From: Streptococcus pneumoniae
GTDB taxonomy: Bacteria; Bacillota; Bacilli; Lactobacillales; Streptococcaceae
DNA: 64,000 nt
Assembly: GCA_040719455.1 (NCBI GenBank)
Contig: JBFDTN010000001.1
Coordinates: 434,001-498,000 of the forward strand
Reading direction: 5' to 3'
Shown here: positions 51,001 through 60,868 of the stretch, piece by piece
Layout: each line of letters begins with the position of its first letter
Position numbering within the stretch: the stretch's first letter is position 1
Position numbers and translations under genes: made by a program
The notes under the pieces: model-generated
Databases searched by the model: none
Seen by the model: the letters and a program-made list of their open reading frames with translations, nothing else
What the model was told of the DNA's origin: nothing

Positions 51001-54000
51001 ATGGAAAAAAAGAATAAATATAGTATCCGTAAGTTTAAAGTGGGAGTTGGCTCGGTTCTGATTGGTTTTGCTTTGGCAGGGGGTGTTATGACACCTGTCT
51101 ATGCAGCTGAGACAGGTGATGCTTCTACTACAACGACAAAAGAAATACCCAATGATCATGATACCTATGAAACTGCAGCAGTGAAAGACTATCTGATTAC
51201 TGAAAATGTGGATCAGGAATATGGTCAAGGTGATACATCAGAACCAAATGCTAATCGCCGTGTGACGATTGAAGTGGGTACTAAGCCAGTTGTTGAAGAT
51301 AAGGTGGTAGATGGTAAGGATGTTACCGCTACGACAAACTACATGGTGCGTTATCCTCTGTTGAATGCAGAGACACCTTCTAATGCCAATAATGATGTTG
51401 TGGAGGCAACAGAAGCTGCCAAAACAGATAATTATAAAGAATTAGTCATTCCTTATGAAGAAGTGACAGTTAAAAATTATACAGGTCCACAAGATGCTCT
51501 TATTCTACAAGGATTTGGTGAAGAAGGAAAATTAGACCTAAATAAATTCCTGGAACCTATCAGCAATGATTGGAATAAAAATACCGTGGACACAAAGCGT
51601 GCGGTAGAGTTTCGTTTCACAGATGATGCTGGAAATACCACATACTTTAGGGTTTTTCCAGGAGCAGACGGTAGCATTCGTCCGGATGATCTGATCTATC
51701 GTGATGCAAGTAGCAATACCTTTACGGACACTATTGCTTTCCCAATTAATAGTGCTATTGGCAAAGCCTATACCAGTGTTCCAGGAACAACAGACTTTTG
51801 GGCGCATAGGAAACGTTTGGATAATGACTTGACAGTTGGTCTGTATAAGTATTTTACTAAAGTTTTGAATCCTTTAGAAAATCCAGACTTCCCAGAAGAT
51901 CGTTCAATGGATAACCAATTGTACTTCTACAATGGTGAAAAAGGCAAGGATATGAAATTAGATGTTTCATATCGTTACTACTATTCCGCAGAGAAACCAA
52001 ATTTCTCAAATGGGGCTCCAAATACAGGTGTTTGGGGAGGAGCAAACTACGATCCAAGTAAACCAAATATTTGGGAGACAATTGGTAGTATCACGCTTAA
52101 ACCACATATCAAGTATCTAACGACAAATGGTCAGTATAGTTCTGAACCGACCCCTTATATCCCTATATCTTCTAAATACTGGTATCGTAATCTTTACTCC
52201 ATCGATATTTCTTCTAAGACCAGAACTGAGGGTGAGTATACCATTAATACTACCTATAAGTATGATCCAGAGACGGGTGAAGTTTCTGTCTTAAACGAAG
52301 AAAAGATTAAGACATCAGAGTTACCAACGAATCCTAACACTACCATCTTTAATGCAGAGATGATTGGTCTGAGTCTTCCGAAGTTCAATCAGGCAGAAGG
52401 GGCAACTGAACCAGAAAAAGGTGGCATTTCGATTTCTGAAAATCCCTTGCTAAAACTTGTTTCAGATGCGAACTTCAATGTGAACAAGGCCTATCTTGTT
52501 GAGTTGTATAAGAAGATTTATGGAGCAAGTTCAGAGACAGATAAAGATCGGATTGCAGCAGCTCTTCTTACATACAGAGATCTAAATCTTGTTCGCCGTC
52601 CAGGTGATATGGATGATCCGACACATCTATATGGAAACAATAATCTTCCTTATCGTACGGACGTTCGCAATCAGATTCAAAGGGAGCTTGCTTCTTATCT
52701 AGAGAATGCACAGGCAGCTCGTTCAGCTGTCTTGGTACCTAATGTTAGAGTACGCCACTGGATTCGAAATAAATCTGATGATGGATCTACCTTGATTCGT
52801 GAAGAGGAAAAAGGACCAATTACTCGCCTGGATGAATACTATACAAAAGGTGCATCAGAGCTTCTTGAGCAAGGATATCGTTATATTCGTGCTGAGCATA
52901 CAGATCAGCAGTATATCTACAAATTGAAACAAGAAAATCTCTATTTTGATGAGTGGGAAAAGATTCGTTTTAATAGAGTAAGATATGAGATTACTGCAAC
53001 CGAAACGATGGGAACTGTTGCGCCACCATTCTTTGCTGCAAGTGGTTACCCAGGATCAGGCTTTACGGTTGATTATGGTTTCTTCCCATTTGTAGAAGCG
53101 GTGAGTGATGAGCGTGCAGAAGAAGTTCGTAATGATCCAAACAGCGAATACAGAGTGTACGATCGAGCTCGTCATGTGCGTACGATTGATGTCTATTATG
53201 ATGAAGTACCAACAGTAACGAAGACAGAGGAAAAAGGTCAAGTTTTTGTTCACTATGTGGATGAAAATGGGAAGACCATTAAGGCTGACAAGGTTTATGA
53301 TGAAGTTGTGGTCAATCATATCACGACAACAACCTATCCAAAACGAGAAAAAGAAGTTGTTACAACACCAACCAATGAACAATATGATGTAGAGCCGGAT
53401 AAGGATGCTACGATTACCTTTGAAAACTTTGAGTACACGTTTAAAGAAGTGAAAGATAATGTAGCATTAAGTGATACAGTCCCAGTAGGTGAAACGCACA
53501 TCACTTATATCTACAAGGTTGTTCCTCAGATAGAGGAAAAAGAAGTTGTTGGTAGTGTATCTGTCTCTTATCGTACCGTTGGTGGAACGCTGATTAAGCC
53601 TAAAGCATCAGTTATTGATGATACGGTTATCTTCAGAGAGAAAACCATCAAAACGCCGACTTCAACTTCAAAAGAAACAGAAAGAAACACTGTTTCGTAC
53701 ACCACTACTGCCAAAGATATGGAAGAAGTGGATGGTGTAACCTATCAATTAGTAGGTATTGCGCCAAATTCTGCCCCAGTGACTGGTACTGTTAAAGAAA
53801 ATGAGCAAGAAGTTATTTATCTTTATGCACCAGTTCAAGAAGAAGTTATTAAGACAGAAACCAAAGGTAGCGTTATTGTTCGTTATGTAGATATGGATAC
53901 TGATGTGGAAATCCATAATCGTGATACGGTTGTGACAGATGGTCTCGTAAGTACGGAGACGCGGACGATTAAACGCTATGCAGATAAAGATGGCTTGTTC

Positions 54001-57000
54001 CAAGTGCTTTCGGATGATACAGTAACCACGCCAACAGGAGCGACTTATGATAGTAGTTCTAAGAGATTGCCAACCATTGATGCAAATGGTGGAACTTACT
54101 ACTTTGTTGAAGTTGATAAATCTGAAACAGGTGATCTTCAAGAAGGGCTAACGGTCATTACCTATAAATACCGTAAACCAAAAGTAGGTATGCAGGATGT
54201 GACAGGACAAGTAACCGTTCACTATGTTATTAGTGGTACAACAACTGTTCTGAAAGACCCTGTTGAAACCATGAAGAACACTGTTGTGAAGTCGACAACG
54301 ACAACGACTCGTCCAGATGGCACTAGCACATCAACAGATGTGAACTATGAGGTAGCTTACAATACGGTACCACTAGCACCAGCTATCTTAACAAAAGATA
54401 ATGTTGAGTATGCATTAGTTGTTGTTCCTAACAATAGCACAGGTACAGTTGTTGAAGGCAACACAGATGTAACTTATGAGTATCTTCCACGAATTGTGAA
54501 TGAAAAACATGAGGAAGTGAAGGGTTCAGTTGTTGTTCATTATGTGGATGAAGCAGGAACACAACTCCAACCAAATAATAAGTTAGTGACAGACGTTGTG
54601 GTGAAAACGAAAGATACTACGATTTACCGTGACCAAGAAGAGCCAGTAGTGAAGGAGACCAACTATGATAGTCCTTACACAGCTCATCGTGAAGAAATAT
54701 TGTCATACAACGGTAAGACCTATGAACTTGTTCGTGTATCAATGAGTAATACGGTTGGCGAGGTAGATGTCGTTCCATCGGATGCACACATCGGCGGTGA
54801 AACTGGATCGGTTGTTGAAGGTGTAACGGATGTGATTTATGTGTACCGTGAAAAACAACCAGAGCAACCTACACCGATTCCAGTCCCAGAATCTGAGAGC
54901 GCAAAAGCACCAGGTTCAGTTCTTGTCACATATGTAGATGAAACAGGTAAGGAAATCAAGGCTTCTGTCTATGATGAAAAGAATCAGCCAGCAGATAGTG
55001 ATTATGATACAAAAGTAGATAATCGTCCAACAAAACTCCTTAGTGATTCTGGAGAAATCTATGAACTTGTTCCTGCAGGTACATATCAAGTAGGTACAGT
55101 TGACAATGACGGTCACTTAGTGGGAACGGACTCTGTTACTGGTATGATTGTAGCTGGTAAGACAATGATGGTCACTTATGTCTACAAGTTGAAGGTGGAT
55201 ACTCCTCCAACGACTGAAATTCCAGAGCAACCAGAATCAGGTGAGGGTGAATTGCCACCACAACCAGATGGTGAGAAACCAGGCAGCTATGTGCCATTCG
55301 TGCCAAATGACCCATCGAATCCAGATCCGAAAAATCCAAATCCAAACATGCACATTCCAGAAGTACCGTATGATGAAACTCCAGAGGATCCAAGTGATGA
55401 TCCACGATTGCCAGATGTTCCAGGTTACATCCCAGTTGATCCGAACGATCCAACAAATCCACTGCCAGAAGATCCAAATGGAGGCTATGTTCCACCAACG
55501 CCAACGGATCCGAAGAATCCAACCGCGATTCCATATGTGCCAGCAGGTAGCGTTACCGTTCATTATGTGAATGAAGAAGGCGAAGTGATCAAACTTCCAA
55601 CCATGGACACCGTGAAAGCCCCAGTTGGTGCTACCTACAACACCAACGAAGACGGTAAGGAAATCCCAACTGAGATTAAACTAGCTAAGGAAACTTACGT
55701 TCTAGTCGGTGTGAAAGATGGCGATAAGGAAACAGGAACGATTGTCAAAGGCAATATCGATGTGACCTATGTCTACAAGTTGAAAGTGGATACTCCTCCG
55801 ACAACGGAAATTCCAGAGCAACCAGAATCAGGTGAGGGTGAATTGCCACCACAACCAGATGGTGAGAAACCAGGCAGCTATGTGCCATTCGTGCCAAATG
55901 ACCCGTCAAATCCAGATCCGAAAAATCCAAATCCAAACGTGCACATTCCAGAAGTACCGTATGATGAAACTCCAGAGGATCCAAGTGATGATCCACGATT
56001 GCCAGATGTTCCGGGCTACATCCCAGTTGATCCGAACGATCCAACAAATCCACTGCCAGAAGATCCAAATGGAGGCTATGTTCCACCAACGCCAACGGAT
56101 CCGAAGAATCCAACTGCCATTCCATATGTACCAGCAGGTAGCGTTACCGTTCACTATGTGAATGAAGAAGGCGAAGTGATCAAACTTCCAACCATGGACA
56201 CCGTGAAAGCCCCAGTTGGTGCAAGCTACAACACCAACGAAGACGGTAAGGAAATCCCAACTGAGATTAAACTAGCTAAGGAAACTTACGTTCTAGTCGG
56301 TGTGAAAGATGGCGATAAGGAAACAGGAACGATTGTCAAAGGCAATATTGATGTTACTTATGTCTACAAGTTGAAGGTGGATACTCCTCCGACAACGGAA
56401 ATTCCTGAGAAACCAGAATCAGGTGAGGGTGAATTGCCACCACAACCAGATGGTGAAAAACCAGGCAGCTACGTGCCATTCGTGCCAAATGATCCATCAA
56501 ATCCAGATCCGAAAGATCCAAATCCAAACGTGCACATTCCAGAAGTGCCGTATGATGAGACTCCAACGGATCCAAGTGATGATCCACGCTTGCCAGATGT
56601 TCCAGGTTACATCCCAGTTGATCCGAGCGATCCAACGACTCCACTGCCAGAAGATCCAAACGGTGGCTACATTCCACCAACGCCAACGGATCCGAAGAAT
56701 CCAACGGCTATTCCATATGTGCCAGCAGGTAGCGTTACAGTTCACTATGTGAATGAAGACGGCGAAGTCATCAAGCTTCCAACTATGGATACCGTGAAAG
56801 CCCCAGTTGGTGCAAGCTACAACACCAACGAAGACGGTAAGGAAATCCCAACTGAGATTAAACTAGCTAAGGAAACCTACGTTCTAGTCGGTGTGAAAGA
56901 GGGCGATAAGGAAACAGGAACCATTGTCAAAGGCAATATAGATGTGACCTATGTCTACAAATTGAAAGTGGATACTCCTCCGACAACGGAAATTCCTGAG

Positions 57001-58521
57001 AAACCAGAATCAGGTGAGGGTGAATTGCCACCACAACCAGATGGTGAGAAACCAGGTAGCTATGTGCCATTCGTACCGAAAGATCCATCAAATCCAGATC
57101 CGAAAGATCCAAATCCAAACGTGCATATTCCAGAAGTGCCGTATGATGAGACTCCGACAGATCCAAGTGATGATCCGCGCTTGCCAGATGTTCCAGGTTA
57201 CATCCCAGTTGATCCGAACGATCCAACAAATCCACTGCCAGAAGATCCAAATGGAGGCTATGTTCCACCAACGCCAACGGATCCGAAGAATCCAACCGCG
57301 ATTCCATATGTGCCAGCAGGTAGCGTTACCGTTCATTATGTGAATGAAGACGGCGAAGTCATCAAGCTTCCAACTATGGATACCGTGAAAGCCCCAGTGG
57401 GTGCTACCTACAACACCAACGAAGACGGTAAGGAAATCCCGACTGAGATTCAATGGGCTAAGGAAACTTACGTTCTAGTCGGTGTGAAAGAGGGCGATAA
57501 GGAAACAGGAACGATTGTCAAAGGCAATATCGATGTGACCTATGTCTACAAGTTGAAGGTGGATACTCCTCCGACAACGGAAATTCCTGAGAAACCAGAA
57601 TCAGGTGAGGGTGAATTGCCACCACAACCAGATGGTGAGAAACCAGGTAGCTATGTGCCATTCGTACCGAAAGATCCATCAAATCCAGATCCGAAAGATC
57701 CAAATCCAAACGTGCATATTCCAGAAGTGCCGTATGATGAGACTCCGACAGATCCAAGTGATGATCCGCGCTTGCCAGATGTTCCAGGTTACATCCCAGT
57801 TGATCCGAACGATCCAACAAATCCACTGCCAGAAGATCCAAATGGAGGCTATGTTCCACCAACGCCAACGGATCCGAAGAATCCAACCGCGATTCCATAT
57901 GTGCCAGCAGGTAGCGTTACCGTTCATTATGTGAATGAAGACGGCGAAGTCATCAAGCTTCCAACTATGGATACCGTGAAAGCCCCAGTGGGTGCTACCT
58001 ACAACACCAACGAAGACGGTAAGGAAATCCCGACTGAGATTCAATGGGCTAAGGAAACTTACGTTCTAGTCGGTGTGAAAGAGGGCGATAAGGAAACAGG
58101 AACGATTGTCAAAGGCAATATCGATGTGACCTATGTCTACAAGTTGAAGGTGGATACTCCGCCAACGACACCAGAAATGCCAGAGCAACCGAATCCAAAA
58201 CCGCAGCCTGAGCCGCAACCAATGCCAAATCCAAATGGCTCTGAGGAACCTCAACGTCCGCAAGAACCAATCATTCCGGATAAATCTATCCCAGGTCAGC
58301 CAAATAACTCAAGTGTTACCCCAACTCCAGTTGTGTCTAAAGGAGATGCAACTCCAGCAACACTAGAGAAGGGTGAAGCCCCAGTTTATATGGCAAAAGC
58401 TGAAAACTTGCCAAATACAGGTGATGCAGCTGATCAAAGCGGATTGGTTTACGGTGCAGCAGCACTTGGATTAACAGCGCTTCTTGCAGCTATGAAGAAA
58501 AAATCAGAGCAAGAAGACTAA
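51001..58521 (+). CDS. Giant MucBP-repeat LPNTG surface protein (2506 aa)
   Basis: A YSIRK signal (YSIRKFKVGVGSVLIG, about 7-22) with cleavage near VYAA-ET (about 38) is followed by a non-repetitive N-terminal region (about 40-740) that may carry the binding function. Six or so diverse MucBP-like domains (about 745-1390) come next, then five 197-aa repeats (1399-2383), each an Asp/Pro-rich stretch with one MucBP domain. A Pro-rich wall-spanning segment, LPNTG (2470-2474), a hydrophobic helix and a KKKSEQED tail complete it. It is co-transcribed with the glycosyltransferase. Adhesion to mucin-like glycoproteins is inferred from the domains. Confidence 0.93.
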   Translation: MEKKNKYSIRKFKVGVGSVLIGFALAGGVMTPVYAAETGDASTTTTKEIPNDHDTYETAAVKDYLITENVDQEYGQGDTSEPNANRRVTIEVGTKPVVEDKVVDGKDVTATTNYMVRYPLLNAETPSNANNDVVEATEAAKTDNYKELVIPYEEVTVKNYTGPQDALILQGFGEEGKLDLNKFLEPISNDWNKNTVDTKRAVEFRFTDDAGNTTYFRVFPGADGSIRPDDLIYRDASSNTFTDTIAFPINSAIGKAYTSVPGTTDFWAHRKRLDNDLTVGLYKYFTKVLNPLENPDFPEDRSMDNQLYFYNGEKGKDMKLDVSYRYYYSAEKPNFSNGAPNTGVWGGANYDPSKPNIWETIGSITLKPHIKYLTTNGQYSSEPTPYIPISSKYWYRNLYSIDISSKTRTEGEYTINTTYKYDPETGEVSVLNEEKIKTSELPTNPNTTIFNAEMIGLSLPKFNQAEGATEPEKGGISISENPLLKLVSDANFNVNKAYLVELYKKIYGASSETDKDRIAAALLTYRDLNLVRRPGDMDDPTHLYGNNNLPYRTDVRNQIQRELASYLENAQAARSAVLVPNVRVRHWIRNKSDDGSTLIREEEKGPITRLDEYYTKGASELLEQGYRYIRAEHTDQQYIYKLKQENLYFDEWEKIRFNRVRYEITATETMGTVAPPFFAASGYPGSGFTVDYGFFPFVEAVSDERAEEVRNDPNSEYRVYDRARHVRTIDVYYDEVPTVTKTEEKGQVFVHYVDENGKTIKADKVYDEVVVNHITTTTYPKREKEVVTTPTNEQYDVEPDKDATITFENFEYTFKEVKDNVALSDTVPVGETHITYIYKVVPQIEEKEVVGSVSVSYRTVGGTLIKPKASVIDDTVIFREKTIKTPTSTSKETERNTVSYTTTAKDMEEVDGVTYQLVGIAPNSAPVTGTVKENEQEVIYLYAPVQEEVIKTETKGSVIVRYVDMDTDVEIHNRDTVVTDGLVSTETRTIKRYADKDGLFQVLSDDTVTTPTGATYDSSSKRLPTIDANGGTYYFVEVDKSETGDLQEGLTVITYKYRKPKVGMQDVTGQVTVHYVISGTTTVLKDPVETMKNTVVKSTTTTTRPDGTSTSTDVNYEVAYNTVPLAPAILTKDNVEYALVVVPNNSTGTVVEGNTDVTYEYLPRIVNEKHEEVKGSVVVHYVDEAGTQLQPNNKLVTDVVVKTKDTTIYRDQEEPVVKETNYDSPYTAHREEILSYNGKTYELVRVSMSNTVGEVDVVPSDAHIGGETGSVVEGVTDVIYVYREKQPEQPTPIPVPESESAKAPGSVLVTYVDETGKEIKASVYDEKNQPADSDYDTKVDNRPTKLLSDSGEIYELVPAGTYQVGTVDNDGHLVGTDSVTGMIVAGKTMMVTYVYKLKVDTPPTTEIPEQPESGEGELPPQPDGEKPGSYVPFVPNDPSNPDPKNPNPNMHIPEVPYDETPEDPSDDPRLPDVPGYIPVDPNDPTNPLPEDPNGGYVPPTPTDPKNPTAIPYVPAGSVTVHYVNEEGEVIKLPTMDTVKAPVGATYNTNEDGKEIPTEIKLAKETYVLVGVKDGDKETGTIVKGNIDVTYVYKLKVDTPPTTEIPEQPESGEGELPPQPDGEKPGSYVPFVPNDPSNPDPKNPNPNVHIPEVPYDETPEDPSDDPRLPDVPGYIPVDPNDPTNPLPEDPNGGYVPPTPTDPKNPTAIPYVPAGSVTVHYVNEEGEVIKLPTMDTVKAPVGASYNTNEDGKEIPTEIKLAKETYVLVGVKDGDKETGTIVKGNIDVTYVYKLKVDTPPTTEIPEKPESGEGELPPQPDGEKPGSYVPFVPNDPSNPDPKDPNPNVHIPEVPYDETPTDPSDDPRLPDVPGYIPVDPSDPTTPLPEDPNGGYIPPTPTDPKNPTAIPYVPAGSVTVHYVNEDGEVIKLPTMDTVKAPVGASYNTNEDGKEIPTEIKLAKETYVLVGVKEGDKETGTIVKGNIDVTYVYKLKVDTPPTTEIPEKPESGEGELPPQPDGEKPGSYVPFVPKDPSNPDPKDPNPNVHIPEVPYDETPTDPSDDPRLPDVPGYIPVDPNDPTNPLPEDPNGGYVPPTPTDPKNPTAIPYVPAGSVTVHYVNEDGEVIKLPTMDTVKAPVGATYNTNEDGKEIPTEIQWAKETYVLVGVKEGDKETGTIVKGNIDVTYVYKLKVDTPPTTEIPEKPESGEGELPPQPDGEKPGSYVPFVPKDPSNPDPKDPNPNVHIPEVPYDETPTDPSDDPRLPDVPGYIPVDPNDPTNPLPEDPNGGYVPPTPTDPKNPTAIPYVPAGSVTVHYVNEDGEVIKLPTMDTVKAPVGATYNTNEDGKEIPTEIQWAKETYVLVGVKEGDKETGTIVKGNIDVTYVYKLKVDTPPTTPEMPEQPNPKPQPEPQPMPNPNGSEEPQRPQEPIIPDKSIPGQPNNSSVTPTPVVSKGDATPATLEKGEAPVYMAKAENLPNTGDAADQSGLVYGAAALGLTALLAAMKKKSEQED
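55195..58149 (+). repeat. Five 591-bp tandem repeats inside the second adhesin gene
   Basis: Units start at 55195, 55786, 56377, 56968 and 57559. Units 4 and 5 appear identical over the stretches compared base by base; earlier units carry scattered substitutions. Confidence 0.93.
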
Positions 58522-58611
58522 TAGTTGTAACATGGCTTTTGATCAGTACTGAAAGTCTATGTGTATATAGATTTCGTGAATATCTATCATCGTAGGACTT
58601 CAGTAGAAATG

Positions 58612-58648
58612 AAAAACCAGTATCTTCGAAAGAAGATGCTGGTTTTTT
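58612..58648. terminator. Terminator after the second adhesin gene
   Basis: AAAAACCAGTATCTTC pairs with GAAGATGCTGGTTTTTT (loop GAAA). Stem sequence matches the terminator of the first adhesin gene. Confidence 0.88.
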
Positions 58649-58718
58649 AGGTTTACGAATAAAGAGAAAATGAAGTTTGTAAACGCTAATAGAGATGGAA
58701 GAAATGTTTTATGCAATC

Positions 58719-58856
58719 TTGAATTTGATATGAAAAAATGATATACTTGGAAAGTAAGAATTTAGGTGTATGAGACTGAGAAATCGTATTTAGTGAAGAT
58801 AGAATGATGAAAAATCCAAATGAGGGGGTGGCAGTGGTCACCCTTTATTTTTTGAA
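58719..58856 (+). ncRNA. Candidate small RNA with its own promoter and terminator
   Basis: A promoter, TTGAAT (58719-58724), 17 bases and TATACT (58742-58747) with extended TG, is followed about 75 bases later by a terminator-like hairpin. That hairpin is AGGGGGTG/CACCCTTT with loop GCAGTGGT (58824-58847), then a T run. The predicted transcript of about 100 nt has no convincing coding frame; a 21-codon frame without Shine-Dalgarno is present. Confidence 0.45.
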
Positions 58857-58960
58857 AGGTATTCACTGACTGTACGATACCGTCTCATGATGCTTACGAA
58901 TGAGTAGAAAATTTGATACAATAATGATGGGAAGTAGAACTCAATCAAGATTTCGAAGAA

Positions 58961-59056
58961 ATGGATATTGGAATTTTTGCTTTCTCACTTTTAGTATCAG
59001 GTATTAATGGTCTATGGGGCTATTATACCTTCAAGTTGACTAGCGTTCATCATTAA
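58961..59056 (+). CDS. Possible 31-aa hydrophobic peptide
   Basis: MDIGIFAFSLLVSGINGLWG begins at 58961 and continues to 31 aa, one membrane helix with a short polar tail. An extended -10 box TGATACAAT (58914-58922) lies upstream, but the Shine-Dalgarno (GAAGAA) is weak. Size and composition recall type I toxin peptides. A GAACAAT/ATTGTTC inverted repeat (59090-59096, 59120-59126) follows. No homologue is recognised. Confidence 0.35.
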   Translation: MDIGIFAFSLLVSGINGLWGYYTFKLTSVHH

Positions 59057-59256
59057 GAATTGTGAGAGGCTGAAAGTAGGGCTAAAAAAGAACAATTCGC
59101 TAAATTTTGACGAATGTTGATTGTTCACCCTTTTACAAGCTAGATACGGCTGTGTCAAATTATTAAATTTATACGACTGAATGAGAGCAGGGACTTTTAT
59201 CCCATCATATAAGATAAAAAGATTTCAATCCCTTGATAGGAAAGGATATATACATA

Positions 59257-60108
59257 ATGGCTACGATTCAATGGTTTCCAGGGCACATGTCCAAAGCGAG
59301 ACGGCAGGTGCAGGAAAATCTAAAATTTGTTGATTTTGTGACGATTCTGGTGGATGCAAGGTTACCTTTGTCCAGCCAAAATCCTATGTTGACCAAGATT
59401 GTGGGGGACAAGCCCAAATTGCTCATTTTAAACAAGGCGGATTTGGCAGATCCTGCTGCGACCAAGGAATGGCGGGCTTATTTTGAGTCAAAAGGCATTC
59501 CGACTTTGATGGTCAATTCCAAGGAGCAGTCCACGGTCAAGAAAGTCACAGAAGCAGCGAAAAAACTAATGCGGGAGAAAATCGAGCGTCAAAGAGAGCG
59601 AGGGATTCACATTGAGACCCTGCGGACCATGATTATCGGTATTCCAAATGCTGGAAAATCAACTCTCATGAACCGCTTGGCAGGCAAGAAAATTGCCGTT
59701 GTGGGCAACAAACCAGGTGTCACCAAGGGGCAGCAATGGCTCAAATCCAACAAAGACTTGGAAATCTTGGATACCCCAGGGATTTTATGGCCAAAATTTG
59801 AAGATGAAGCAGTGGCGCTAAAACTGGCTCTGACAGGTGCGATTAAGGATAATCTCTTGCCCATGGATGAGGTGACGATTTTTGGGTTGAATTATTTCAA
59901 ACATCACTACCCAGAGGCGTTGAAAGAGCGTTTCAAGCAGATAAATCTGGAAGATGAAGCGCCTGAAATCATCATGGATATGACCAGAAAGCTCGGTTTC
60001 CGTGAAGATTATGACCGTTTTTATAGCTTATTTGTCAAGGAAGTGCGAGACGGCAAGCTAGGTCTTTATACGCTGGATACAGTCGAGGAAGCAGATGGCA
60101 ACGATTAA
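59257..60108 (+). CDS. rbgA: Ribosome biogenesis GTPase RbgA (YlqF)
   Basis: From ATG 59257 (typical N-terminus [17 protein letters not shown]) the product is 283 aa; an upstream TTG would add eight residues. The GTPase motifs are circularly permuted: G4 NKAD (59-62) precedes G1 GIPNAGKST (128-136) and G3 DTPG. The C-terminal ANTAR-like helices follow. RbgA assists late assembly of the 50S subunit. The 14-base overlap with rnhB signals a shared operon. Confidence 0.95.
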   Translation: MATIQWFPGHMSKARRQVQENLKFVDFVTILVDARLPLSSQNPMLTKIVGDKPKLLILNKADLADPAATKEWRAYFESKGIPTLMVNSKEQSTVKKVTEAAKKLMREKIERQRERGIHIETLRTMIIGIPNAGKSTLMNRLAGKKIAVVGNKPGVTKGQQWLKSNKDLEILDTPGILWPKFEDEAVALKLALTGAIKDNLLPMDEVTIFGLNYFKHHYPEALKERFKQINLEDEAPEIIMDMTRKLGFREDYDRFYSLFVKEVRDGKLGLYTLDTVEEADGND

Positions 60109-60859
60109 GGAAATCAAGGAGCTACTAGCGACCATTACTGATAAAAATGACCCTCGCTTAGAAGAGCTAGCTGAGGACGCACGAGCAGGAGTGCAAACCT
60201 TGCTTCAGAAAAAAATCAAGGATTTTGAAGCCCAAGAAGCAGAAGATGCACGCCTTGAGCAAATGCTGACCTATGAAAAAGCCCTGTATGAACAAGGCTT
60301 AGAGCTGATTGCAGGAATTGATGAGGTCGGGCGTGGTCCCTTGGCAGGTCCAGTGGTCGCTGCTGCGGTTATTCTACCCAAAGGCTGCAAAATTCGCTAT
60401 TTAAACGACTCCAAGAAAATTCCCAAAGCCAAGCACCAAGCTATTTATAATGAAGTAATGGAGCGAGCTGTGGCAGTTGGTATTGGAATCAAGGACAGCC
60501 AAGTGATTGATGAGGTCAATATCTATGAGGCGACAAAACTCGCCATGTTAGACGCCGTAGAGTCCTTATCTGAAACACCGCAATACTTGCTGATTGATGC
60601 CATGACCTTGGATACGGCACTTCCTCAGACTTCCATTATCAAAGGCGATGCGAATAGCCTGTCTATTGCAGCAGCAAGCATTGTCGCCAAGGTCACACGG
60701 GATCAGATGATGGCAGCGTTTGATAAGGAGTATCAAGGTTATGATTTTGCAAACAATGCAGGCTATGGGACTGCCAAGCACTTGGAGGGTTTGCGAACAA
60801 AGGGGATCACACCGATTCACAGAAAGAGCTTTGAACCTATCAAATCCATGCTAGAATAG
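60095..60859 (+). CDS. rnhB: Ribonuclease HII
   Basis: The 254-aa enzyme cleaves RNA in RNA/DNA hybrids, including single misincorporated ribonucleotides. The signature [14 protein letters not shown] (about 74-87) holds the DE catalytic pair. Further acidic residues occur in LLIDAMTLD, with the [12 protein letters not shown] segment following. The 70-residue N-terminal extension is usual in Firmicutes. It overlaps rbgA by 14 bases. Confidence 0.95.
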   Translation: MATIKEIKELLATITDKNDPRLEELAEDARAGVQTLLQKKIKDFEAQEAEDARLEQMLTYEKALYEQGLELIAGIDEVGRGPLAGPVVAAAVILPKGCKIRYLNDSKKIPKAKHQAIYNEVMERAVAVGIGIKDSQVIDEVNIYEATKLAMLDAVESLSETPQYLLIDAMTLDTALPQTSIIKGDANSLSIAAASIVAKVTRDQMMAAFDKEYQGYDFANNAGYGTAKHLEGLRTKGITPIHRKSFEPIKSMLE

Positions 60860-60868
60860 GAGAAAACG

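Noticed and set aside
55172..58044. Open frames of 82-130 codons on both strands in the second adhesin's repeats
   Set aside because: Shadows of a strongly biased repeated coding sequence; no promoters or Shine-Dalgarno sequences of their own.
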